Shown here piece by piece: positions 36,101 through 48,100 of a stretch of DNA of 64,000 bases. The stretch's first letter is position 1, and every line of letters starts with the position of its first letter. The position numbers and the translations under genes were made by a program. The notes under the pieces were generated by a model. It searched no databases. It was not told the DNA's origin and was given only the letters and a program-made list of their open reading frames with translations. This DNA comes from Actinospineispora eucalypti (lineage in GTDB: Bacteria > Actinomycetota > Actinomycetes > Mycobacteriales > Pseudonocardiaceae): positions 248,001-312,000 of the forward strand of contig JACHMT010000003.1 of the NCBI GenBank assembly GCA_014208095.1. The letters are read 5' to 3'.

Positions 36101-39100
36101 ACGTCCTGGGCAACCTCGGCGACCTCCGGAGGGCCGCCGGTGGCCAGCGGCCGGCGAAGTCGTCCCGGCCGCGCCTGGGCCTGGTACGGCTGGTCCCGGC
36201 CCCGGTGGTAGAGCTGGCCGCCCGGCTGGCCGAGGTGTTCGCCCGCGCCGCGGCGCCCACCCGCACCCGGGTCGACCCGGCAACCCCGATCGGCGCCCAG
36301 TTCCAGGCCTCGGTGGACGAGTTCGGCACGCTGTTCGTGGACCTGCCCGTCGCGGCGGGAACCCGGGCCGAAGCGCTCGCGCTGCTGCCCGGTGCCCGCG
36401 AGCTGAGCGTGGTGAAGTCCGGCCTCGGCGACGCCTGGAGCATGCGCACGCGGGGCTTCTACTCGATGGTCACCCAGACGATCGTGCGCGACGACGGCAC
36501 CTGGGCGGTGCGGATCCGGATCTCCCGCAGCCACCTCGAACAGAGTGCCGACGAGGTGCTGGAGATCCTGCGTGCGCTCGGCATGGTCGACAACGGCACA
36601 GCGGGCGAGGCGGACGCCGTCCCGCTGGCCATGCGGGTGGCGGTGTGGCACGAGCTGTTCCACCTGCTCCAGGCGGCCTACGCGATGGACCGCGACGGCG
36701 AGCCGAACATGCGGCTGCTCGCCGAGACCACCTTCGCCGCGCTCTTCGGCGAAGCGGGCACGGCCGACGAGCAATCGGTGGAGACCGAGCGGCTCGCCGA
36801 GGGCGGCGGGTGGATGTTGCTCGCCGACCACCTGCGGGCCAACTACCAGCTGACCGAGGTACAGGACCGGCACCTGGAGGAGATCATCCAGCTGGTCAGC
36901 GACGCCGGCTGGACGGATGGCAGCGAGCAGTCGACCGCGCGTTACCAGTACTACTACGACCGGGACGAGGTGCTCGAGCGCCTGGAACTCACCCGTGCGC
37001 CGGCGCCCGGGGAAGCGACGACGGAGCGCGGCGACGGCACGTACTCGGCCGAGCGGCAGACCCCGCCCGCAGAGCGTGGAGAGGCCGGCCCGGCGCGGGT
37101 GACGGCACACCTGGTGCGGGGCGCGTCGGCGGCCGGGCTGGCCGGGCTGGCGTTGTTCGGCGGCGCCACTTCGGCGCACTCGGCCGAGGCGCGCGAGGCG
37201 GTCGCCGGTGCACAGGCACGGCGCCCGGCCCCCGAACCGGCGTATCGGGCGCTGACCGCCGACGGCCGGCACTCGCTGGCCGGCATCGCCGAGGCCTACC
37301 GGACGGACGTCACCGCGCTCCGTGCCGCCAACCCCGGGGTCGCGCTCCCCCGACGGGACGACGCGCCGATCGAGGCCGGCACCGAACTGGCCGTGCCGGT
37401 CAAACCCGGCCAGGCCTACCGGGTCACCCGCGAGGACGGCGCCGCCGGGCTGGACGGCATTGCCACGTTGCACGGGCTGGACGGCTGGCAGGCGCTGGCC
37501 AAGCTGAACCCGGGCCTGGCCGAGGACCCCCGCGCCGGCCTGAGCCCGACCAACTTCGACCTGCTCTTCCGCGGCCAGCGAGTGATCATCGTCAAGCCGG
37601 CGCAGCCGAACACGCCCGGCAACCCGAACCAGCCGGGCCAGCCGAACAACCCGGGTCAGCCGGGCCAGCCCGAGAAGCCCGGGAAGCCCGGGAAGCCCGG
37701 GAAGCCGTCGCCCCGGCCGAGCGAGACCGGTGGCGGGAACCCCTCCGCCGGCCCGTCGCCGAGCGAGTCCCACCCGACGCCGCAGCCGAGCGACACCGCG
37801 TCGCCGGGCAGCGGTGGGCGTGCCCGCCCGGGTGAGGACGGCGGGCCGGGCAACCGGGGTCCGCCCTGGTGGCTGGCCATCGGGCAGGGCGCCCTGCTGT
37901 TCGGCGGCATCGCCACGGCGCTGTTCGGCCTGGCCGTGCTCGCGGTGCGCGGCTGGCAGCGGTTCAAGGCTTCCAGCGGCGCGGACACGGCCCGCACCAC
38001 CGGGGTGGTCGCGGCCGGTGCGCTGGGGCTGGCGGCGGCGGTCGGCAACGCGGTGGCGCCGGTGGTCGTGCTGCCGGACGCGATCGGGTTCGCCGGGTTC
38101 GGCGTGCGCGGCGTGCTGAGCCCGCTCAACCGGTGGCCGGCGGTCATCGCCGGCAGCTGGCTGGTGCACCTGACCTGGCACGCCCACTACCTGTACGGGC
38201 TGCTCGCGGCCGGCGGCTGGGCCGCGTTCGGCACGTTCCCGCTCTGGGTGATGGGGTCCTTCACCGTCGCCGACGTGGCGCTGTTCGTGGTGGCGCTCGG
38301 CGGGTTCTCCTCGGCGGTGGCGAGCCGGGTGGCGTGGCTGAAGCGCTGGGTCGGCTTCCCCGCGCTGACCACTGGCGTGGCGCTGCTGTTCTGGCAGCTG
38401 GTCGGCCTGCATGCGGTGGTCGCGGCGGCGCCGCTGGCCACGTTGTTCCTCGGCCTGGCCTACCTGACCACAGGCGGCATCCGGGGCAAGGTCGGCCCGC
38501 GCGCCGCACTGGCCGGCCGGGTGGTGTTCGAGTCGCTGGCCTTCTACGGCCTGATGCGGCTGTGGCTGGACCACTCGGTGGCGTTCGCGGCGACCGCCCT
38601 CCCGCTGGCCGCGCTGGTGCTGGCCGTGCGGCTCGGCACCCCGACACAGCGCGCGGCGCTGCGCAGCCTGCTGGGCAGCCCGTCCGGCCGTACCCGGCTG
38701 CTGACCCTCGCGGCCGGTGGATACGCCGGCGCGGCGGTCGGCTTCCTTGCCTCCCGGCTGACCGGGATGGGCTGGCAGGAGACCGCCGGGCTCGGCGTCG
38801 AGGTGGCCATCCTGGCCGGGGCCGCGCTGCACGCCAACGCGAACGCGATCCGCGCCGCCTGGGCCACCCCGACCGGCAAGGCGCGGGTACTGGTGAAGGG
38901 CGCCGGCTACCTGGCCATCGGGTTTGCCCTGCTGGGCGGCCCGTGGTGGGGCGTGGTGATCGCCGGCTGGGTGAACAACCTGTTCCATTTGACCCGGGGC
39001 GCGCTGGGTGTGTTCGCGGACACCCCGTGGTCGAAGCGGGTGGGTCCGGTGGTGACCGGGGCGATCCCGGTGATCCTCTCCGCTACCTGGCTGGTGAACC

Positions 39101-42100
39101 TGAACAACAGCACCCCGCTGGCCTGGGCACCGGACACCCTCGGGTTCTGGGTGAACGCGGCGTTCATCACCGCACACGCCGGGTTCCTGATCGGCTCGAC
39201 GATCCCGCGCTCGGCGGCCGCCGGCGATCCGGCCCGGGACGCGACCAGGGACAGCCTGGCGCGCCGGGTCATCCGGTTCACCGCGCTCAGCGTGTTCACC
39301 ACCGGCGCAAGCATGTTCGTCGCCTACCTGGCCATGGCCGACCCGTACGCCTCCGTGGCCAGCGGGGTCGTGCTCTGGTCGATGGTCATGATGACGCTGG
39401 GCCTGCTCGAGCAGGTCCGGCACGCGCTGCACGACGAGTTCGGCCTGTGGCCCCGCTACACCGGCTACGGCAAGGTCGCCGAGATCGTCGGCCGGAACCT
39501 GGACAACGTGGGTCTGGCCACCTACGGGCTGGCCAACATCTGGCTCACCGCCGGGCCGCACACGTTCCTCGGGGCGGTAACCGGCGCCATGCTCGGGTTC
39601 ACCGCGCTGGCGGGGATCGCGCGGATCGGGCCGAACCGGATCGCCGGCTGGCTCACCAGGAGCTTCGCCCGGACAGCGATCGGCGCGGCGACCGGGCTGG
39701 TCACCGGGCTCGCGGTGGGCATCGGGCTGCTGCGCGGGCAGATCTCGCCGTACACCAGCAACATGGCGATGCTCCTGCGCGGCTACATCGGCGCGCTGCA
39801 GGCCTCGCCGTGGCTGCGGCTGCTGGCGGCCACCCCATCGCTGATGATCGGGCTGCTGGCCGCGCGGCTGATCACCTTCGTGATGAGCGTGCACGCCAAC
39901 ATCCCGGGCGCGCCGTACCTGGCCTGGGCCGCGATCGAGACGGTAGGCTTCGCGCTTTCCCACGTCGGGTTCATCTATGGCGGCTACCTGCACCGGGTGG
40001 CCTGGGCGGACAGCGAACCGCTGCGCAGCAAGAACAACCCGGCGCGGCGCTGGACCAGGTTCCTCGCGCTGACCCTGTTCGACCTGAGCCACTGGTCCTG
40101 GCTGATCAGGCTGGCGCTGCCGGTCGGCCGTGGCGGCGGGTTCCTGGCAGCCGCCACGGCGGGCAGCCTGCCGCACCTGCTCGCGCTGGTCTCGATCACC
40201 TCGATGGCGGCGGCGATCGGCTACCAGGCGTGGCACGCGTACTGGCGGGAGATCGCCGGCAAGGGTGACCCCAACTACCGGATGCCGGGCCCGAACCTCA
40301 CCGGATGGTTCGACGACGGCGTGATGATCCTGGCCGCGTCCAGCCTGATGTGGCTGCAGTCGCCGCACCTGGTGTGGGTGACGCTGTCCTCGCTCGCGGT
40401 GATCAACACCTTCATCGTGCGGGGCTTCACGGCGGGCACCTCGGTGGGTGCGGCCACCGGCGCGGTGCTGCTGCTGGGCGGCGTCGACTTCCGGGTCGCC
40501 GCCGCCGTGGCGATCGCCATCGGCATGACGCCCAAGCTGCTCCGCTGGGTGATCAACCGCCGCGCCGGCCCCGCCGGCCCCGCTGGTCCAGCCGGTCCCG
40601 GCACCCCGGGCACCTCTGGCGGCGGCCCGGCGCACCCGGCCAGCCCGGCGGCCCTCGACGGCTTGACAGCGTCGGCGGACCCGTCGGCACCGATCCCGAT
40701 GCTGATCCCGAAGAGCCGCACCGGCTGGCCGGGCCAGACCGTGCTGTGGCGCGGGCTGGCGGTGCTTACGGCGACCGAGGTGGTCGCGGTTGCGCTGCTG
40801 CTGCCCTCGCCAACGCTGGCCGGCACCCCGCTGACGCATTGGGCACTGTTCGCCGCCGGGCTGGTGGGCCTGGTCATCGGAGCGCGCTGGGTCGCCGCGT
40901 TCTGGGCGTCCCACTTCGGGCATCCCGAGAACGACGACGAGCTCGCGGGCGAGCACCAGCGGTTGTCGTCCGGGGCGAAGTGGTGGGCCACGGTGGTCAC
41001 CTCGGGAACCGCGCTGGCGCTGCTGGCCACCGTCTGGTCGCAGTCCAGGGTGGCCGACGGGTTGCGGTTGAACAGCGCCGCGGTCGAGGGCGATATCCTG
41101 CACAACCTGGGTGATGTCGCCCCGGCGCTCCCGATGGTCATCGGGTTCTGGCTGAACACCAAGCGGGCCTCCAAGACCGCGAGCTGGTTCATCGTCGCCT
41201 CGATGGTCGCTTCGGCCGGCTGGGTGTTCTACGAGTCGCGCGAGCACCTGGTCCACCCCGCGCCACTCGCCGGACCGGGTGTGCTGCTGGTCGCCGGGAT
41301 CGGGCTGGCCGCCAATCTCGGGATCGCCAAGATCCGCACGTGGGCCGGTGGCCGGTGGGGCGTGCCCGAGCTCGAGCACGAGGGCGAGCACGCCACGGCG
41401 GACGCACTGGCCAGCGTGGGGATCATCGCCGCCGCAAGCATCGGGCTGGGCAGCAGGGCACTCGCCGAACTCACCGGTGGCGCGCTGGCCGGGCTGCTCG
41501 GGCTCACCGCCCGCTACGCCGACCCGGTCATCGGCTTCGGCGTCGGATTGTTGATCCTGCACGCCGCATGGGAGATCGCCACCGAACTGGTGCCGTCGAT
41601 CGCTTCGCCGCGGTCCCGGCACCTGCGCGGCGCGGCGTCCGGCACCGAGGCGGGCAAGCCCAACAACGGACCGCTGGCGCTCAGCGATATCGGTCTGTAC
41701 GCGCGGCGGCTGGAGCAGGGCCTGCGGCGAGCGTCCCGAGTCGGCGGGTTCACACACGCGCTGCCGAAGGTCGCGGCGCGGGTCGAGGTGGTCTCGCTGG
41801 CCAGTGTGCTGGCGCGCATTCCGACCAGGGGGGACGGTCACGGATACGGCCGCCGCAGTCTCCCGACCCACTACGGCAACTGGGCCAACGTGCTCGACGA
41901 CGTCGTCGCCTACACCGTGGACGAGACGGTGTACCTGCTGGACCAGCGAGTGGCGGAGATCCTCGGACACATCGCCGCCGACCGGATGCGCCCCGCCTAC
42001 CTGGACCGGGTGCTGGCCTACGAGGTGGCCTTCCGGGTGAACGGGGCCGCGACCCTGGACGGCCGCACCCGCGAGCAGGTCGAGGTCGCGCTGGCGCAAG

Positions 42101-45100
42101 AACTGCAAGACTCCCGACGCCTGGCCCGAGACGGTATCGGGACGGACCCGATGGCCGCCCTGCGCGCGGTCCTGCCCGGCGCGAAGGCGACGAGGAAGTC
42201 CGCGCCGCGGCGGCTGCCGAAGGTCGCGCGCCGGCCGGACGTCCGAGTGGTTTCGGCCGACGGGCTGCTCGATCCGCTGCGCGCGCACTGGCTGCGCGAG
42301 GCCGGGGTCGCCGGCCATGGGGTCACTGACCCGGAGGACCTGGACCGCAAGGCGTTCGGCAAGCACGCGGTGCCGCACCGGGTCGCGGAGCTGATCAAGG
42401 CCGCCGACCGGCACGCACGGGACGTCGCCGAGCTGGCCGACCCGATCGCCATCCCGGCGGCCGGCGGTGAGGTCACCGTCCACCTCACCGAGCCGAGGAT
42501 GACCGAGCTGGCCGCGCACGCCGCCGCCGGCCGGCTGGCCGCGGACTGGTTGACCTGGCTGCCGATAGACCCCGAAGCGGCCGTCGCCGAGCTGGCCCTA
42601 GCGCGCCGGCTGGTCACCGACGCGATCGTCGCGGAGCTGACGCTCGGCGACGCCCATACGGCCGGCGGCGAAATGGCGGCCACCGAGGCGCTGGTCCGGG
42701 CGCTGCTCCCGACCGGTGACGCGGCCGGGGACGTGGTCAGGCTCGGCACGTGGGTCGCGGTGGAGCAGGCCGTGCGGCGCCGGCCGAACCAGCTGCTGCT
42801 CAGGCCGGACCGCCGCCGGGTCGGTCTGCTCGACCCGGCGTGGACCACCGGCACCGGCGCGGAGGCCGCGTTCCTGGACTACTACAAGGAGGCGGCGCTG
42901 CTCGGCCTCCAGCTACCGCCGGCGGAGGACGGCGAGCCGCTGCGCATCACCGGCCGTTACCTGCTCACCACCGACGAGCGCACCCCGCTGAGCACCGTGC
43001 TGCGGGCGCTGGCCCGCGCGGCGGAGTTCTGGGTCGAGCACCCGGTGAGCGAGCGGCAACTGCTGGCCGCGCTCGCCTCCGCGTGGTCCGGGTACCGGAG
43101 CGACCCGGTCGCCAGCGTGGCCGAGGACGGTACGCACGCCGTCGAGGTGCACCGGATCGTGCTGCCCGGCCTCTCCGACGTCGAGTGGGAGCTGGTCATC
43201 CTGCGCGACGGGTACATCCGGGAGCTGCTCAACCTATACCCGGCGTTCGGTGCGCCGGCCGACCCGGCGGCGCTGGACGAGGTGGCGTCGCGCGCCGGGC
43301 TGCTCTATAGCACGGTGCCCACCGCCGGGTTCTGGCTCGGCGAGCGGGTGAATCTCACCGTGGCCGACCCCGCCGGGCTGACCAAACTCGGCCGGCGGTA
43401 CGCCACGGTCCGGGTCGAACCGGACGGCGCGTCGTTGTCCGCCGTGCGGTTCAGCAAGTCGGAAACGCCGGCGGAGGTGCCGGCCGGGCGGGCCGCGCTG
43501 GCCGACTCGGTGCGGGTGGGCCAGCGGGTGTGGGTGCGGCTGTGGCACCGCAACCCGCAGTACCCGTTCGTCGAGCCGCCCCCGACGCACCGCTCCTTCG
43601 CGTACCCGGCGTGGGAGCGGGTCTGGCCCATCGTGCGGCGCAGCGACCGGGCGATCTGGGTACCCGGGCTGGTGGTCGGCGGGCTCGGTGGCGAGCTGCA
43701 CATCGGGCTGGCCGGGGCGGCCGCCGAGCCGGGCGCGTTCGTGTTCACCGATGCCGGTGAGCTGGCCGGCGTGGTTCTCGGTGATGTCAGCCCGTGGGGC
43801 GCCGCCGACCCGGTGACGTCGGCGCTGGGGCCGGGACCCCTGCGGCAGGGTACCCGGGAGCTGCTGGTCCGGTTGGGCCTGCCGGCGATGTTGGTGGTGC
43901 TCGCTCTGGCCGGGCTGTCCGGGGTGCTCCCCGGCGGCCATGGGGTACTGCTCGGCGCGGCGATGTTCGGCCCGGCCGTGGCCGGCCTTACCGACACCCG
44001 GGTCGACCGCCTGATCACCGTGCTGGCCGAGGAGATGGCGCGCGGCCAGGAGCCCGGCTACGACAGCCCGTACACCCGGGACGAGACCACCGAGTTCCTG
44101 CGGCTGGCCGGGCGGCTGGAGGCGGCGGCCACCACTGTCGGGGTGACCGGTTCCGCGCGGCTGGACCACGCCGACGACCCGGGCCAGTACCCGATCGACG
44201 CCGACACCATGATCGTCGGCCGGGACCCGTTCGGCGGCCTGGCGGCCGGTTACGGCCGGGTTGGCGGCCTGGCCATCCAGGAGCCGACGCTCGCCGGCCA
44301 GCACGCCCGGATCGAGCGCCGCCCGGATGGCTGGTACCTGCGCGCGCTCACCGGCACCGGTGTGACCCGGGTCAACGGCCGGCAGGTCATCGGTGAGGTC
44401 CGGCTGTCCGCCGACGACCGGGTGCTGCTCGGCGGCCTCAGGTTCTTCTTCCGGGTGGTGACCGCCGTGCTCGCCGTGGCGCTGCTTGGCGGGTTGACCG
44501 CCACGCTGCTCGGCGGCGGTTCCGCCGGCCACGCGCTGGTGGCCGCCGCGCTGGTGCCCGGCATCGGGCCGCGCGGTCCGCCCGAGGCGCTGCGCCGGGT
44601 GCTGCCCAGGGTCGCGCACCTTTTCACCACGCACCCGAGCGTGCCGGGGCTGCTGGTGCTGGACGAGCGGCTGGCGCTGGCCGAGCTGGCCGGGGACAAC
44701 GAATTGGGCGGTGCCGGCCTGGCCGAGGTGGCCGCTGCGCTGGACGAGGCGTTCGTCTACGGCTGGCGGGACCTCGACGTGCCGGTGGCCGAGGCCGGAG
44801 TCGCGTTCACCACCTGGGCGCGGCAGGAGGAGCTGGCCGGGCACGTCGCCGCCGGGCGGCTCACCGGGGTGGACGCCGCCGCGCTGTGGTCCGGCGCACT
44901 GACCGACGCGGCCGCCGGCCTTGCGACCAGCGGGGACGGCCCCGCACTGACCTTGTTCGGCAGCAAGCGCGAGTGGGAGGCGGCGGCCTCGGCCTGGTTG
45001 GCGACGCTGCGCGCGGCCCGGGCCGCGATGCCCGGGTTCGACCCGGTGGACCCGCACCGCGGCTACCTGCCCGAGCTGAACCCGGCGCTGCCGGTGTTCG

Positions 45101-48100
45101 GCCTGTGGATCACCCAGGCCGATCAGGAACCGCTGCGGCCGGAGCAGGAGCGGGCGATCCGGGCGGCCGCCGCGGCGAGCCGGGTGACCCGGGTGCTGGG
45201 CCGGGCCGGGTTGGCCGCCTGGGCCGGTCTGGCGGAGCCGCCGGCCGGCCTGCGTGGCCTGCTGATCATGGACGGGCTGCACGACCGGCTGGTCGCCGAG
45301 GCGCGCGCCCACAAGATCTACGTGCCGGAGGGCCTGGTCTACGTCCGGATCGGCGACTGGCTGGTGATCGATGCCGCCACCCACCGGTCTTTCGACGCCG
45401 CCGACCTACATCAGCGCCGGGACTTCGCCCTGCTGTCCGGCGCGCCAGCACTCGACGCGGAGTCCGCACCGGCCGCGCTGCGCCGGCTGCGCGAGACCCG
45501 CGCGGCCGAGGGGCCGACGGTGGACCCGGCCGCGCTGGCCGCCGGGCTGAGCCCGCTCACGGTGCGGGGACGCCCGATGCTGACCATGCCCGGCCAGGGC
45601 GGGGAACGGCCGACGCTGCTGGAGGGCTGGGCGCCCACCCGGCACGGCGGCAACCTGGCCAGCCTGCTGCGCCGGCTGCGCGCGCTGAACACACCGTGGG
45701 CGGCGCCGGCCGGCTGGGCCGGTCCGGCGCACGGCGAGGTGGTGTTCGCCGCGCTGGCACACGCCGTCGAGCATGGCGAGCTGGGCGAGTTCCGGCCGGT
45801 CGACGGGCAGCTGTTCCTGCGGCACGTGACCCTGCGCGGGGACTGGGCGCGCCTGTTCCCCGACGGGCTCGAGCTGCTGGTGCGCAGTGGTGCCGGCGGC
45901 CTGCTCCGGGTGGAGAACTTCTACCCCGGCGCCGCGGTGGACGCCCCGGCCGGGCTGGCGAAGGCGCGGCGAGCCGCGCTGCACGTGGTGGCCGAGGAGC
46001 CGGCGCCGAACGACGACGGTTTCGTGCACACACTCGGGATGTCCGCGACCGGGGTACGGGTGGGCCGCTACCTCACCCTCACCGCGCTGCACGTCGTGCA
46101 GCGGTCGGACGGCCGGCCGATGCGGAACCTGAGGGTCGGCCGGGGGCCGCACTGGTATGCCCGGGCGGCCGGCTATGTCGCGCTGCGGGTGGACGAGTTC
46201 AGCGACCCGGAGCGGGCCGCGCTGGCCGAGCTGTACGGCGAGGACGCCGTGGACCTCGCGCTGGTGGTGCACCCGAACCTGGACGACCTCTACGGCGAGG
46301 GCCAGGGTCCGGCGATTGCCGAGGCGGCCACCGTGCCCGCCGCCGAGGGCACCGTGGTGTTTCAGGTGGGCCACCCCGGTGGCCGGATGCACGACGTCGC
46401 CGGCCCGCTGCGCGGCGGGCAGGCGATGCTGGTCACCGGCCCCGGCCACTCCGGCGCCCCGCTGTTCGCGGGGCCGCTGCTGGTCGGCGTGCACACCGCC
46501 ACCGAGGAGCTGGGCGGCGGCCGGTTCGTCGGCCCCCCGCAGCTGGCCGAGGTGATCGGCGTCGGCGTGCTCGAGGCCATCCGGGACGGGCTGCTCACCG
46601 AGGCGCAGGCCGCCGAGGACCCGAGCTGGCGCCGCTACCTGCCGGTGGCAACGGCGGAGCTGCCTGCCGCGCTGCGCGAACTGCTGGTCACCGACCCGTT
46701 CGCCGGTGACCCGCTGGGCCTGCCCCGGGGCGGCCTGGCCAAGGCCATCGGCTCGGCCGACCCGCTGCTGGACGAGCTGCGCACCGCCGCCGAGCAACTG
46801 CGGCGGGACGGCCTGCGCGCCGACGAGGTCGGGCTGCTCGCCGCATGGCGGGTGGTGATGGCGTGGCGGGTACTCGCCGGCGCCGACGACGGGTGGGAGT
46901 CGGACATCGGCGGGCTCCGGACGCTGGCCGGGACGGCGGTCGACGGGGTCGACGGGGTCGTCGCGCTGGCCCGGGCGCTGCACGAGCTGGCGCGCGCCAA
47001 ACCCGATCCCGCCGAGGGACCGCAAGTCGGGCTGCTCCGGGAGGCGTTCCAGGCGCTGGTCGACGCGGCGCGCGCGGAGGCCACGCTGCGGGCCGACCTG
47101 GAGGTCATCCGCGAGGTGCTGGTCCTGGACCGGGCCGCGCTCGCCGACGCGGACACCTGGGACCGGGCGCTGGCCGAGGCGGTGTGGGAGCCCTGGCAGG
47201 CGCTGTTGGACGCCTACGAGGCGCTTCGTGTGCAGTGGGACGGCTACGACACCGACGACGCGGACCACGCTCGGCACGGCCTGGACATGGCGCTACGCGA
47301 GGCCTCCGGGGCCGAGGTGCCGGTCACCGACCGGACTTCCCGCCGGTCCGCCGGGGCGCTGGCCAGGCTGGTCGCGAACCTGGCAGAGCACACCCCCGAG
47401 GAAGGGGACCTCGCCGACCCGTTCTTCAACCTGCGCATGGCCGGGGACGATCTGGTCGAGGCCCTGAGCGAACTGTCCGGCTGGCACGCCGAGCAGCTGG
47501 TGGGGCTGCTCGAGGAGCTGCCCGATTTCGACTCGCCCGCCGGCTCGTTGGTCGAGCGGTTCCTCCGGCTGGACATGGCTGTGGCCTACCACCGGACCGC
47601 GGTGGTACTCGTCCGGGTCGACGGCCAGGACGTGCTCCGGGCGCTCCCGGCCGCCGCCGAGGCGGCCTACCGCGAGAACCAGAACGACCTGATGGAGCCG
47701 GGGCTCTCCGTGGGCGCGGTGGTTGACCTGCTGGCCACGGCCCAGGTCAACGACTACCGAGCCTGGCTGGCCAGGCGGCTGGCGGAACGGGCCGGTGCGG
47801 GACCGGTGGACCTGGCCGAATTGGTCGAGCGCGGCACCCTGCAGCGGCACGAGCTGCTGGTCAACCACCGCCAGGCGCTGTTGGCCGAGCTGCCCGAGGA
47901 AACCCGCGCGCGGGTGGCGGCGGAGCTGGCCCGCTACGACGCGGCGACCGCCGAGGCACGGGCGGCCTTCGGCGCCGCGCAGGCCGCGCAGCTACGGGCA
48001 CTGCTGGACGGCGTCGACCCGGAGGACGGCCGGGACGGTTTGCGCATGCTCGACCCGATGGCGGCCGCCGTGCTGGCGGTCGTCGCGGCCTGGCTGCTCG

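Noticed and set aside
28918..42519. Antisense open frames of over 2,000 codons at 28918-35202 and 35368-42519
   Set aside because: Same cause: stop codons are rare in the complement of GC-rich codons. The coding motifs of PP2C, ART and CDF are on the + strand across these intervals.
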